A stretch of DNA of 64,000 nt from Bacteroidota bacterium. Lineage in GTDB: Bacteria > Bacteroidota > Bacteroidia > Chitinophagales > Chitinophagaceae. A model generated the notes under the pieces. The model was not told where the DNA came from, made no database searches, and saw only the letters and a program-made list of their open reading frames with translations. Location: positions 92,364-156,363 of the forward strand of contig JAFDYF010000001.1 of the NCBI GenBank assembly GCA_018267575.1, in the 5' to 3' direction. Within the stretch, counting starts at the first letter, position 1, and each line of letters opens with the position of its first letter. The position numbers were made by a program, and so were the translations under genes. Positions 44,377 to 53,365 of this stretch are shown piece after piece.

Positions 44377-45411
44377 ATGAACTATATCTCCAATAATGTG
44401 ATCAGGCAGGTGCTTTTGTTGGTGATCATCATTGCACTTGGCATGCTATTGTTTGAGCAACTGCAATCCTTTATTCCTGCATTGATGGGCGCCTATACCA
44501 TGTATGTGCTCTTAAAAAAATGGATGTTTATATTGACCGGGAAATATAAATGGAAAAAAACCCTCGCAGCCTCTCTGCTCATGTTGTTATCGTTTCTGGT
44601 GATCTTGCTGCCCATTGCCTTGCTTATAAATATGATGTCTTCCAAAATCAATTTTGCCATCGAACATTCCTCCGAAGTGTTGAATTCGTTGGAGAAACTG
44701 GCTCATACCTATGAGCAGCGTTATCATATCGAGATTATATCTGCAAAAAACATTGAGCAACTCACTAGTATCGGTGCCCAAACCCTTCCAAAGATTGTTG
44801 GCGCCACCTTCAATAGTATTACCACGATTTTGATCATGTACTTCATTTTGTATTTCATGCTTACCGCTGGTAGGCAAATGGAAGCATCGCTGCAGGAATG
44901 GATGCCATTGAAGGACGAGAACACCTTATTATTAAGAAGGGAAACCAATAACCTCGTTTATTCAAATGCGGTGGGCATTCCCATGATTGCCATACTACAA
45001 GGGGTGTTGGGTTTGATAGCATATTTGATATTGGGGGTGGAAGAACCCATGTTTTGGTTTTTTATAACCTGTATTGCATCCATGATACCTGTGGTAGGGG
45101 CGTCCCTGGCTTATGTACCAGTTGCGATTCTATTTTTTGGAAACGGCATGAATATAAGGGGGGTGATTATGCTGCTGTATGGTTTTGGGGTGATTAGCAC
45201 TTTGGACAGTGTTTTCCGGTTTTGGCTTCAAAAAAAAATCGGCGATGTGCACCCACTCATAACTGGTTTTGGGGTGATTATCGGACTGCCTCTTTTTGGG
45301 TTTATCGGACTTATTTTTGGCCCCATATTGATTTCCCTTTTTCTATTACTTATAAAGATATATGCAAACGAATTCAGTATTAATAAGAACACATTGAATA
45401 ACAATGCTTAA
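44377..45411 (+). CDS. AI-2E family transporter
   Basis: A 344-residue inner-membrane protein with about eight helices, of the AI-2E (TqsA/PerM-like) family. It has an early helical hairpin (LQSFIPALMGAYTMYVLLKKW), a soluble region between about 85 and 160, then a helical core with PMIAILQGVLGLIAYLILGVEEPMFWFFITCIASMIPVVGASLAYVP, DVHPLITGFGVIIGLPLFGFIGLIFGPI. Family members are proton-driven exporters of various small solutes. No quorum-sensing function can be claimed here. The gene stands alone. Confidence 0.87.
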   Translation: MNYISNNVIRQVLLLVIIIALGMLLFEQLQSFIPALMGAYTMYVLLKKWMFILTGKYKWKKTLAASLLMLLSFLVILLPIALLINMMSSKINFAIEHSSEVLNSLEKLAHTYEQRYHIEIISAKNIEQLTSIGAQTLPKIVGATFNSITTILIMYFILYFMLTAGRQMEASLQEWMPLKDENTLLLRRETNNLVYSNAVGIPMIAILQGVLGLIAYLILGVEEPMFWFFITCIASMIPVVGASLAYVPVAILFFGNGMNIRGVIMLLYGFGVISTLDSVFRFWLQKKIGDVHPLITGFGVIIGLPLFGFIGLIFGPILISLFLLLIKIYANEFSINKNTLNNNA

Positions 45412-45577
45412 AAAGGGCTACGTGTAAAAACACGAAGTGATTACCCATGACCGTGAAATTTTTTTTGTTTTTACGCAATAAAAAATACCGCTAAACGGCC
45501 TTGCATAATCCGGGATTGTATAATATTTTACACCTCGTTCCGTTTAATACGTCGACCCTATAGAAAACCAGTTGAGA

Positions 45578-46351
45578 ATGAAAAAAGCGATTAATCCAGT
45601 ATCCACAGGCATATTGTTTTGCCTCTTATTAGTTGTATCAACCCTACAAGCAGGTACCAGCAAGTATAAGTATAACAAGTACAGTAAAAGAACTACACAC
45701 AAGCATCACAGTTACCATAAAGATTTTATCAAGCCCCTTTCCAAAGATTTTCAGGAAGAAGCAGATGCTTTATACGATGAAATCGATTTGAAAGAATTAG
45801 GTCTTTCCGAACAAGCTTTTGAATATGCTCTTAAAGGATATAATTATTTGGTGGAGCACCATTCTATAGCCAAAAGCAATGTGATTTCCATTTGTGATTT
45901 CAGTCAGTCATCCAGAAAAAAAAGATTGTACGTAGTAGATCTCGAACAGAAAAAAGTATTGATCAATACCTATGTGGCGCATGGTAGAAGATCGGGATCA
46001 GAATTTGCACGAAGCTTTTCAAACAATCCGGAGTCGCATAAAAGTAGTTTGGGTTTTTATATCACCGACAAAACTTATTATGGAGAACATGGGCTGGCAT
46101 TAAAAATTCATGGGCTGGAAAAAGGGATCAATGATAAAGCAGCAAAAAGAAATATTGTGGTTCATGGCTCCGAGTATGTGGGCGCTGATTTTATCAAGTT
46201 CAATAAATTTAATGGAAGAAGTTACGGCTGTCCGGCAGTGCCTTCTTCGGAAGCTGACGATTTAATTGAAACCATCAAAGACGGATCTTGTTTATTTATT
46301 TATCACCCAACAAAAAGATACTTAGCTCGGTCAAAGATACTTAACGGTTAG
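45578..46351 (+). CDS. Murein L,D-transpeptidase catalytic domain (YkuD_2) protein
   Basis: A 257-residue exported protein. After a signal peptide (about 1-25) a basic His- and Lys-rich stretch (KYKYNKYSKRTTHKHHSYHK) leads into a YkuD_2-type L,D-transpeptidase domain: RKKRLYVVDLEQKKVL, TYVAHGRRSG, SSLGFYITDKTYYGEHGLALKIHGLEKGIND, VVHGSEYV, and the catalytic GRSYGCPAVP with Cys about 220. It would form or edit peptidoglycan cross-links or attach proteins. The start is the ATG at 45578; a TTG two codons upstream is less likely. Confidence 0.88.
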   Translation: MKKAINPVSTGILFCLLLVVSTLQAGTSKYKYNKYSKRTTHKHHSYHKDFIKPLSKDFQEEADALYDEIDLKELGLSEQAFEYALKGYNYLVEHHSIAKSNVISICDFSQSSRKKRLYVVDLEQKKVLINTYVAHGRRSGSEFARSFSNNPESHKSSLGFYITDKTYYGEHGLALKIHGLEKGINDKAAKRNIVVHGSEYVGADFIKFNKFNGRSYGCPAVPSSEADDLIETIKDGSCLFIYHPTKRYLARSKILNG

Positions 46352-46464
46352 CGTGGACGTAAACTTCAGATGGTTTGAAGACAGAAAGCTCAATTTAGGT
46401 TCGTACCCTATGATTGGGCTTTTCTTTTTGTATTCACTTCCTGCCACAGATATATAAAGAGAAA

Positions 46465-46573
46465 GCCACTGATTCACTGATTGGCTTTTCAATATTTCGG
46501 TGAAATTTTCCTTGATGCTATTGATTCAGGGATGCAGATATTATGCTCAGGAATAATCAGTGCATCATTGGCC
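46465..46573. repeat. Hairpin repeat, copy 1
   Basis: A 109-base unit. The left end GCCACTGATTCACTGATT (46465-46482) is inverted to the right end AATCAGTGCATCATTGGC (46555-46572). The centre contains TTTCGGTG and the GGATGCAGATATTATGCTC block shared with copy 2. Confidence 0.8.
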
Positions 46574-46606
46574 GTTTCATCAATAAGAATTCATTAGCTT
46601 AAGAGA

Positions 46607-46715
46607 GCCACTGATTCACTGATTTGCATTTGAGTATTTCGGTGCAATTGTTTTTGACGCAATTGGTCCAGGGATGCAGATATTATGCTCAGGAATAATC
46701 AGTGCATCAGTGGCC
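46607..46715. repeat. Hairpin repeat, copy 2
   Basis: A second 109-base unit in the same orientation, 142 bases downstream of copy 1. Ends are GCCACTGATTCACTGATT (46607-46624) and AATCAGTGCATCAGTGGC (46697-46714), again inverted. The right half (GGGATGCAGATATTATGCTC and on) is identical to copy 1 for over 30 bases, whereas the middle differs. A T-run follows, so the last arm may also serve as a terminator. Confidence 0.8.
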
Positions 46716-46737
46716 GTTTTTTTAGCTGAACCACCAA

Positions 46738-47451
46738 TCAAAACAACCAAGCAATATATTGTACCAACATGCCAATAAAGAAACCAGCATAGATTTCGGT
46801 ATTGCTATGAGCACCCAACAATAAACGGGAACTGCATACAAGCCCAGCCATCAGCACGCCAATAGAAAGATATAGACCCGAACTATAAGCATCCACAAAT
46901 GAAAATAAAATCAGGAACATTACTAAACTGCCCATGGCAACAGCATGCATGCTCACCTTGAAATAAATATTGCAAAACCAGGCCGCACAAACAGCAAGAA
47001 AAGAACCTAATAAAAAATGTACAACAAAAGGTGGGATATCCGGCAGGTTCCTAAACACATTCCAGACCCACCAATAGAAAATCATTACGATGGCATAGGG
47101 GATAATTCGTTCTCTTCGGGTACGCATTAAAATAGATTGCACACCAAAGCCCAAACGCCAAAGCAAAAAAACGGAAAACAACGGGAGAAAACCGGTACTG
47201 AAGAGCACGGTTATAAATCGGAATACTTTATCCCGGTGGTCAAGACCGGCAAAGGCGATGGGATGTACAAAAATTAAAAAATAGGTTACGTAGCTCGTGA
47301 TGAGAATGGGGTGGAAAACCAGGGAAAAAATATTGGACAAAAAGCGGAGCCAGGGATTTTGAATAACAGGAGGTCGAGGTTTTTCAATGGGTTCTTGTAT
47401 CGGTTGATAGAATAAATCCCCATGGCTCTTATCCACGTTCTCCATTTTCAA
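46738..47451 (-). CDS. PAP2-superfamily-like membrane protein
   Basis: A 237-residue protein with six hydrophobic segments after a proline-rich N-terminal tail (about 1-30). It has late PAP2-type motifs: KVSMHAVAMG (like the usual PSGH motif) and CSSRLLLGAHSNTEIYAGFFIG (like SRVxxGxHxxxDV). The first phosphatase motif (KxxxxxxRP) is only loosely echoed by MRTRRERIIPYAIV. It may be a lipid phosphatase or a degenerate member without activity. It is behind rpoN on the same strand (16 bases). Confidence 0.75.
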   Translation of the reverse strand: MKMENVDKSHGDLFYQPIQEPIEKPRPPVIQNPWLRFLSNIFSLVFHPILITSYVTYFLIFVHPIAFAGLDHRDKVFRFITVLFSTGFLPLFSVFLLWRLGFGVQSILMRTRRERIIPYAIVMIFYWWVWNVFRNLPDIPPFVVHFLLGSFLAVCAAWFCNIYFKVSMHAVAMGSLVMFLILFSFVDAYSSGLYLSIGVLMAGLVCSSRLLLGAHSNTEIYAGFFIGMLVQYIAWLF

Positions 47452-47467
47452 AAATTTTGGTTGGCTA

Positions 47468-48955
47468 TTAAAGTTCCTTTCTCAACCGGGCCACCGCAAT
47501 ATTCAACTGCTCACGGTATTTGGCGACGGTACGCCTTGCAATATTATAGCCTTTTTCCTGTAATAGTTCAGTGAGCCGCTCATCGCTAAGGGGTTTCTTT
47601 TTGCTTTCGCCCTCGATCATGTCGCTCAATATCTTTTTAACCTCCCTGGTGGAGACTTCCTCGCCGCTTTCAGTACTGAGGGATTCACTAAAGAAAAATT
47701 TTAAACGGTAGGTACCAAATTCCGTTTGCACAAATTTGCTATTGGCCACGCGGCTTACGGTGGAGATATCCAAATTGGTGCGTTCCGCAATATCTTTCAG
47801 GATCATGGGGCGCAAAGTCGTTTCATCGCCGGTTAGGAAAAATTCCCTTTGATAATCCATGATGCTGTGCATGGTATTGAACAAGGTTTGCTGTCTTTGT
47901 TTGATGGCATCGATAAACCATTTGGCCGCATCAATTTTTTGTTTGATGAAAAGTACAGCTTCCTTCTGCCGCTTGTCCTTCTTGCTACCCTTTTCATACT
48001 CCCTCAACATATCCTTATAACCCTCGCTGATGCGCAGGTCGGGGGCATTTCGGGTATTGAGGCTCAACTCCAGTTTGCCCGCATTGTTATTGATAAAAAA
48101 ATCGGGCACCACATAATTTTCGCCCTTGCTTTCTTCCCCATAATTACCACCCGGCTTGGGGTTGAGCTTGATGATCTGATTGATGATATCCTTGAGTTCA
48201 TCGTCGCTGAGGCTAAGCCCACGCTGTATTTTATCGTAATGTTTTTTAGTAAACTCGTCGAAATAATTGCTCAGTACCAGAATTGCAAGCTCCACACTTT
48301 TGCCTTCCCCTTTTTTTCGATTCAATTGTAGTAAGAGGCATTCCTGCAGATCTCGGGCAGCCACTCCTGCTGGATCGAATTGTTGGATCTGCCGGATCAT
48401 GGCTTCTATTTCTTTTTCGGAAGTCTCTATGTTTTGCCTAAATGCGAGGTCATCCACAATGGAAGCGGTTTCCCGGCGCAGGTAGCCATCATCATCAATA
48501 CTTCCCAATACCTGTTCGGCAATGCGTCTGGTTCTCTCATCCAGGATCATCATGCCCAGTTGGTCCAATAACAATTCATGAAAGGAGGTTTCAACCCGGT
48601 GGGGCATTACCCGGTTTTCATCTGCTTCGGGGTAGTTGTCGTCTTTCAGTTTATAGTCCGCAACATCATCATCATATTCGTTCACATATTCGCTCAGGTC
48701 CAAGTTTTCATACTCATCCTCCGAACCGTCGTTCTCAAACTCTTCATCTGTACTCTCAAACTCATCCACACTATCGTCAGTCAGTCCATCGTCCTTATCT
48801 TCATCAGTCACCTCCAGCGCAGGGTTTTCTTCCAATTCCTCCTTGATCCTTTCTTCCAGATTGGCAGTAGGTACCTGCAGCAGCTTCATCAACTGAATTT
48901 GCTGAGGGGACAGTTTCTGTAATAATTTTTGCTGTAGCGACTGGCTTAATGACAT
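47468..48955 (-). CDS. rpoN: RNA polymerase sigma-54 factor
   Basis: A 495-residue alternative sigma factor for enhancer-dependent genes. Region I (SQSLQQKLLQKLSPQQIQLMKLLQVPTANLEERIKEELEENPAL) is the glutamine-rich activator-interacting part; region II is a long acidic stretch; the core-binding domain has FDPAGVAARDLQECLLLQL; the HTH reads LKDIAERTNLDISTVSRVANSKFVQTEFG; and the RpoN box is NIARRTVAKYREQLN, in place of the textbook ARRTVAKYREML. This is a complete, standard sigma-54. No activator gene is adjacent. Confidence 0.97.
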   Translation of the reverse strand: MSLSQSLQQKLLQKLSPQQIQLMKLLQVPTANLEERIKEELEENPALEVTDEDKDDGLTDDSVDEFESTDEEFENDGSEDEYENLDLSEYVNEYDDDVADYKLKDDNYPEADENRVMPHRVETSFHELLLDQLGMMILDERTRRIAEQVLGSIDDDGYLRRETASIVDDLAFRQNIETSEKEIEAMIRQIQQFDPAGVAARDLQECLLLQLNRKKGEGKSVELAILVLSNYFDEFTKKHYDKIQRGLSLSDDELKDIINQIIKLNPKPGGNYGEESKGENYVVPDFFINNNAGKLELSLNTRNAPDLRISEGYKDMLREYEKGSKKDKRQKEAVLFIKQKIDAAKWFIDAIKQRQQTLFNTMHSIMDYQREFFLTGDETTLRPMILKDIAERTNLDISTVSRVANSKFVQTEFGTYRLKFFFSESLSTESGEEVSTREVKKILSDMIEGESKKKPLSDERLTELLQEKGYNIARRTVAKYREQLNIAVARLRKEL

Positions 48956-49056
48956 GTTTCAGGGGTTTTGGCTAGCTACTCACCAAAATATTTTTTGGAA
49001 AATCGGCCCACCACAAAAATCACGCCGTAAATTTACATTAAAGGAGTTATAAAAAA

Positions 49057-49419
49057 ATGCAACGAAAAATAAGTTTTATTGTTGCAACAGCCTTCACTGT
49101 TTTTTCATTGTTGGCAAAAGCACAAGAAAGGGTAGGCACTTCTTTAAAAAAGAGGTTATTGGACAGTACTGCTTTTCAGAAAAGCCTCGATAAAAAAATA
49201 TCGTTGGGGCAAGGCGTTTTTTATTCAAACCCATTTGCCAGTTCAAATAAAACAATAGAGAAGCAACCCCAGCCATTCTATATCCAAGGGAATTTTTATG
49301 CAAACCAACTGGGTTTTTTTTGCAAAAAAGAATATATGCTTGAAAAAGCCACTCATATCCCCTTACGTTTCCGGCTAGGCTCACTGGAATATTGCAATTC
49401 TATGGAGGGAAAGAAATAA
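49057..49419 (+). CDS. Small exported protein of unknown function
   Basis: A 120-residue protein that I do not recognise. A signal peptide (about 1-23, [22 protein letters not shown]) points to export. The mature part is basic and has no recognised domain. It converges with kdnA with zero bases between the stop codons and lies upstream of, and divergent from, rpoN. Real but uncharacterised. Confidence 0.6.
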   Translation: MQRKISFIVATAFTVFSLLAKAQERVGTSLKKRLLDSTAFQKSLDKKISLGQGVFYSNPFASSNKTIEKQPQPFYIQGNFYANQLGFFCKKEYMLEKATHIPLRFRLGSLEYCNSMEGKK

Positions 49420-50637
49420 TTAGGCGGTGACCCCTTGTTTGGATAAAACCTTTCTTACGGCATTTAGCATTTTTTCTCCTTTCTCCTTCACTTGTTCTTC
49501 TGTCCAAGATAAACTGATGGCAGTGGAAAAGCAACGGCCTATTACCAGATCACTGGCAGTATAAGAGGAATTTTTGATGGCTTGTAATCCCTGTTTTTGT
49601 GCCTCACTGATATTGTTGAGGAAAGTGGCATTTTTAAGATGGTCCCACTTGCGGATATAATGCCAATTGTTATCGAACCAATAAAAATTGCCAGCCAAAA
49701 TGTTTTGACTTTTCATTTCGTTGACCACGGCCTTGGCCAAGGCTTCGGTGGGCAAAAACCAGCTCAGGAAAGTACAGCTATCGCCAGCTGGGTCGGGAAT
49801 ACTGCGGAAGGAAATTTCTGGTACCTGTGATAAAATATTTTTTAACTGTTGATGGTTTTTTCGCTGTATAGCCAAAAACTGATCAAGCTTACGGATCTGT
49901 GCCAGCCCAACGGCCGCATGTAATTCGGAAATCCTAAAATTATATCCTACAAAAGGGTGAAGATCGGCACCACGGTCAACGCCTAGATGGTCATGACCAT
50001 GGTCACTATAACCATCGCTATTGATATAAACCGATTCTTTGTTGGTGATCACTGCGCCACCTTCCGCACAGGTAACCGTTTTTACAAAATCGAAAGAAAA
50101 AGTGCCTGCATCCCCAATGCTACCGAGATGTTTTCCTTTATAGGTAGCGCCAAAACTTTGGCAGGCATCTTCCAATAAAATGAGATTATGTTCTTTGCAG
50201 ATGTTCTGTAATGCATCGAGATCGGCCATGCTTCCACACATATGCACCGGCATTACGCACTTTGTTTTTGGGGTGATGGCTTTCTTCACTGCCTCGGGGT
50301 TCATCGTAAGCGTTTCGTCCACATCAACCAGCACGGGAATGGCGCCCACGCTCATCACGGCTTCGAAACTTGCCACAAAAGTGAAAGAGGGCATAATCAC
50401 TTCATCATCTACGCCAATGCCCAATGCCGCAAAAGCGGTGGTAAGGGCAGCTGTGCCGCTGGATACCAACTGTGCATATTTACTCCCTGTTCTTTGGCAA
50501 ATGGCTGCTTCCAATTCTTTGGATTTCCAGATGCCCTTTCGTGGGCCATCAAAACCATAACGCATAAGGATACCCGTTTGCATTACATCGTTTACTTCCT
50601 TGCGCTCTTCCTCACCAAATAATTCGAAGCCTGGCAT
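49420..50637 (-). CDS. kdnA: PLP-dependent aminotransferase KdnA (8-amino-Kdo synthesis)
   Basis: A 405-residue DegT/DnrJ/EryC1-type sugar aminotransferase. The beginning MPGFELFGEEERKEVNDVMQTG is, from memory, very close to the Shewanella KdnA opening MPGFELFGPEEKQEV. Other blocks are HLLSSGTAAL-like AQLVSSGTAALTTAFAALG, LLEDACQSFGATYKGKHLGSIGDAGTFSFDFVKTVTCAEGG, with the PLP Lys in DFVKTV, and GYNFRISELHAAVGLAQI. It would turn the KdnB aldehyde of Kdo into 8-amino-Kdo. Start at 50637; upstream residues have no homology. A different sugar aminotransferase remains possible. Confidence 0.82.
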   Translation of the reverse strand: MPGFELFGEEERKEVNDVMQTGILMRYGFDGPRKGIWKSKELEAAICQRTGSKYAQLVSSGTAALTTAFAALGIGVDDEVIMPSFTFVASFEAVMSVGAIPVLVDVDETLTMNPEAVKKAITPKTKCVMPVHMCGSMADLDALQNICKEHNLILLEDACQSFGATYKGKHLGSIGDAGTFSFDFVKTVTCAEGGAVITNKESVYINSDGYSDHGHDHLGVDRGADLHPFVGYNFRISELHAAVGLAQIRKLDQFLAIQRKNHQQLKNILSQVPEISFRSIPDPAGDSCTFLSWFLPTEALAKAVVNEMKSQNILAGNFYWFDNNWHYIRKWDHLKNATFLNNISEAQKQGLQAIKNSSYTASDLVIGRCFSTAISLSWTEEQVKEKGEKMLNAVRKVLSKQGVTA

Positions 50638-50699
50638 ATCAATAGGTTTTAATAATGAAGGATTGTATGGCAAAGTTAGAAAAAACCGCAATAGCTTGG

Positions 50700-52229
50700 C
50701 TATTCTGTGCCATTGGCCGGCGCGGTAAAGCTGAACATCATGATCGGTCGGCTTTCCACATTAGTCCGGCTTACGGAACTAACAAAATACACATAATGAT
50801 TGCTGCGCTGCAAGGGCGTAATTTTTAGGTCGAATTTGGCGTCCACCGCCCAAGGCACAAATTGAAAAGGAGCTAAAGAATCCAGATTTGCATTTTCTTT
50901 ATCCGCTCTATAAATAGCAAAGCCCTTGATATTTTTTTCCTGTTCCACCGTACTTAAAAAAGAGCTCAGCACAGAATCTTTTTTACTAAACCTAGTTTTG
51001 AATACAGGTTCATGTGGTTTTGTGGTGTCGATCCAGTCCATGGGAGGGATCAATGCAGGGTATTTGAAATAATTGTTCTGCAAACTATCGCACCAACCGT
51101 TGGGGTTGTTTTCAAATGATTTGCTGCTGAAAAAAATCATACCCTGCACAGCCGCATTTTTTCGCAGCTCGGCAATTTGCCGGGGAATCAAGCTTTTGTC
51201 CCGCCAGGCTGCATTGCTGTTGGCGCGGTAGAGGCCCAGCCCGATATAGCATTGCCTGCCATAGCTATGGGCACCCCACCAGTCGAGCAATACCTCATAG
51301 GCCGCGGCCCGATGCCCAAACTCAAAATATAATTGGGGGGCCACATAATCGATCCATCCTTTTTTTAGCCATAATAAAATATCGGCATACAGGTCATCGT
51401 AGTTGGTTTGGCCTGCTTTTGTTTGGCTCCCCAAAGAATCTTTATCAATATTCCGCCAAACACTAAAGGGGCTGATACCAAAACGGCAGTATTTATTTTC
51501 TTCTTTGATGGCCTTGCCGAGCATCACGATAATGGAATCGGTATTGGATCTTCTCCAATCTTCTCTACTCATGCCATTGCCATATTTGGCATAGGATTCA
51601 TTGTCGGGAAATTCCTTTCCGGCAATGCGGTAAGGATAAAAATAATCGTCAAAATGGATGGCATCTATATCATAACGGCGAACGATATCGCGGATCACAT
51701 TGGTCACAAATTGTTGTACTTCTTTGTTGCCTGGATCGAAATAGCGAGTATTGCCATAAGTTAGAAACCATTCGGGATGGAGTTTGGTAATATGGTTAGG
51801 CGCAATGGATGAAACTCCGATCCGGAACACGGCACGGTAAGGGTTGCACCAAGCATGAAATTCCATTCCTCGTTTGTGTGTTTCGGCTATCATGAATGCA
51901 AGGGGGTCGTAATAGGGCGAAGGCGGCTGTCCTTGTTTTCCCGTTAGCCATTCGCTCCAAGGTTCATAGGGTGAGGGGTAAAAGGCGTCAGCCGCTGGTC
52001 TTATCTGTACAATCACCGCATTCATCCCATTGCGTTTGTGCATGTCCAGTATCTTTATAAACTCCTGTTTCTGGCTTTCGGTATTGTAATTGCCTTTGGA
52101 GGGCCAGTCTATATTATCAACAGTAGCAATCCATGCTCCCCGAAACTCATATTTCGGTTGTGCATCAAGGTGACCTATGCAAAAATAGAATAGTACGATC
52201 GGAATGAATAAGGGGGTGAAACGCTTCAT
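50700..52229 (-). CDS. GHL10 family glycosyl hydrolase-like protein, exported
   Basis: A 509-residue protein with a signal peptide (about 1-23) and a TIM-barrel GHL10 (DUF187/YngK-like) domain: KYEFRGAWIATVDNIDWPS, MNAVIVQIRPAADAFYPS, GMEFHAWCNPYRA, IVRRYDIDAIHFDDYFYPY, RFGISPFSVWRN, DYVAPQLYFEF and PQLYWEF-like parts. The last ~110 residues look like a fibronectin-type or Big-like domain. The family acts on glucosaminoglycan or peptidoglycan-like substrates; the specific target is unknown. On the same strand 62 bases before kdnA. Confidence 0.88.
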   Translation of the reverse strand: MKRFTPLFIPIVLFYFCIGHLDAQPKYEFRGAWIATVDNIDWPSKGNYNTESQKQEFIKILDMHKRNGMNAVIVQIRPAADAFYPSPYEPWSEWLTGKQGQPPSPYYDPLAFMIAETHKRGMEFHAWCNPYRAVFRIGVSSIAPNHITKLHPEWFLTYGNTRYFDPGNKEVQQFVTNVIRDIVRRYDIDAIHFDDYFYPYRIAGKEFPDNESYAKYGNGMSREDWRRSNTDSIIVMLGKAIKEENKYCRFGISPFSVWRNIDKDSLGSQTKAGQTNYDDLYADILLWLKKGWIDYVAPQLYFEFGHRAAAYEVLLDWWGAHSYGRQCYIGLGLYRANSNAAWRDKSLIPRQIAELRKNAAVQGMIFFSSKSFENNPNGWCDSLQNNYFKYPALIPPMDWIDTTKPHEPVFKTRFSKKDSVLSSFLSTVEQEKNIKGFAIYRADKENANLDSLAPFQFVPWAVDAKFDLKITPLQRSNHYVYFVSSVSRTNVESRPIMMFSFTAPANGTE

Positions 52230-52261
52230 GCTTTCATATTATTGAAAGCGGCGAAATTAAG

Positions 52262-52714
52262 CTATTCTGAATTTCGGACTTTGTCCAGCAGGCGATTTAA
52301 CGTTTTTGCTTCCTCAATGCTGAGATTGCCAAGAGCGGCATCCATTTCCACATCATTTCGATCTAGCTTCTGCAAAAGGTTCTCCCCTTTTTTGGTGATG
52401 GTGATATCTACCAGCCTTCGGTCAGTTCGGCATACGTTTTTCTTGACCAAGGATTTTTTAATCAAGCGGTCAACAATGCGACTGGTATCGCTCATTTTAT
52501 CCAGCATGCGCTCACGGATCTGCATGGTGGATAATGGTTCCTGCGCCCCACGCAAAATGCGAAGTATATTGAACTGTTGTGAGGTAATATCATGCTGCTC
52601 AAAAACAAACCTCATCTTATCACTGACCCAGTTATAAGTGTAAATTAGATTGATGCCAGCTTTTTGATGCTCATTACGGAATTTTTTCTGTTTTATCTCT
52701 GATTCAATACTCAT
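52262..52714 (-). CDS. MarR-family transcriptional regulator
   Basis: A 150-residue winged-helix regulator: FEQHDITSQQFNILRILRGAQEPLSTMQIRERMLDKMSDTSRIVDRLIKKSLVKKNVCRTDRRLVDITITKKGENLLQ is a full MarR HTH with the wing DRRLVDI. A conserved start, MSIESEIKQKKF, is at 52714; the 27 residues upstream are without homology. It is 32 bases upstream of the GHL10 gene on the same strand and could be in the same unit, but no operator was identified. Confidence 0.9.
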   Translation of the reverse strand: MSIESEIKQKKFRNEHQKAGINLIYTYNWVSDKMRFVFEQHDITSQQFNILRILRGAQEPLSTMQIRERMLDKMSDTSRIVDRLIKKSLVKKNVCRTDRRLVDITITKKGENLLQKLDRNDVEMDAALGNLSIEEAKTLNRLLDKVRNSE

Positions 52715-52935
52715 TATCACATATTGTAGATTGAAAATAGTAAAAAATCGTTTACAGCTTGTCGAATACCATCGGTTAATTGAAGAACTACCCATAAATG
52801 GTGAGATTTATGAAATTTTTAAAATATGCATTCTTTATAGGTAGATAAAGCCTTATTTGGGTTTAGCAAAAATTCTACAATGTTGCGGCAATGTGGTGAA
52901 CTTTGCCGCTTCTCTTTTTAAGAAGTTGATATTTT

Positions 52936-53301
52936 TTACGCAACCCTAAAAATCTTCTCCAGCTTTTTTCCTTTGGCCAATTCATCCACAAGCTTGTCCA
53001 AATACCTCACTTTTTGGGTCAAAGGGTTACTAATTTCCTCTACCCGATAGCCGCAGATGAAACCTTTTATCAGATGGGCATTTTTGTTTAGTGAAGCATT
53101 CCGAAAAAACTGCTCAAAATTTATCTTTTCGGTGATTGTTTTTTGCAGGCTTTTTTCATCATAACCTGTCAGCCATTCGATTACTTGATGCAATTCCGCT
53201 ATGGTTCTACCTTTTTTTTCAACTTTTGCCACATAGAGTGGGTATACTGATGCAAAGGTCATTTTTGCAATTTTTTCAGTGTGGAAGCTTGCTTTATCCA
53301 T
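52936..53301 (-). CDS. DUF2200 family protein
   Basis: A 121-residue cytoplasmic protein matching DUF2200 across its length: KIAKMTFASVYPLYVAKVEKKGRT, HQVIEWLTGYDEKSLQ, FEQFFRNASLNKNAHLIKGFICGYRVEEISNPLTQKVRYLDKLVDELAKGK. No biochemical function is known for the family. Isolated gene, 222 bases from the MarR gene on the same strand. Confidence 0.92.
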   Translation of the reverse strand: MDKASFHTEKIAKMTFASVYPLYVAKVEKKGRTIAELHQVIEWLTGYDEKSLQKTITEKINFEQFFRNASLNKNAHLIKGFICGYRVEEISNPLTQKVRYLDKLVDELAKGKKLEKIFRVA

Positions 53302-53365
53302 GACTTGCAGCGATTCTTTGTTCTTAAAATTATTTCATTTTTTTGAACCTATCTCTTCATTTGGT

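Larger units (their letters stand above)
46352..46737. other. Gene-free region with tandem hairpin repeats
   Basis: The 386-base stretch between the L,D-transpeptidase and PAP2-like genes has no gene. It is mostly made of two matching palindromic units (46465-46573 and 46607-46715). Confidence 0.7.

Noticed and set aside
46465..46715. Tandem units considered as a CRISPR array
   Set aside because: Only two units, palindromic and 109 bases long with no short constant repeat and spacer pattern, and no cas genes.
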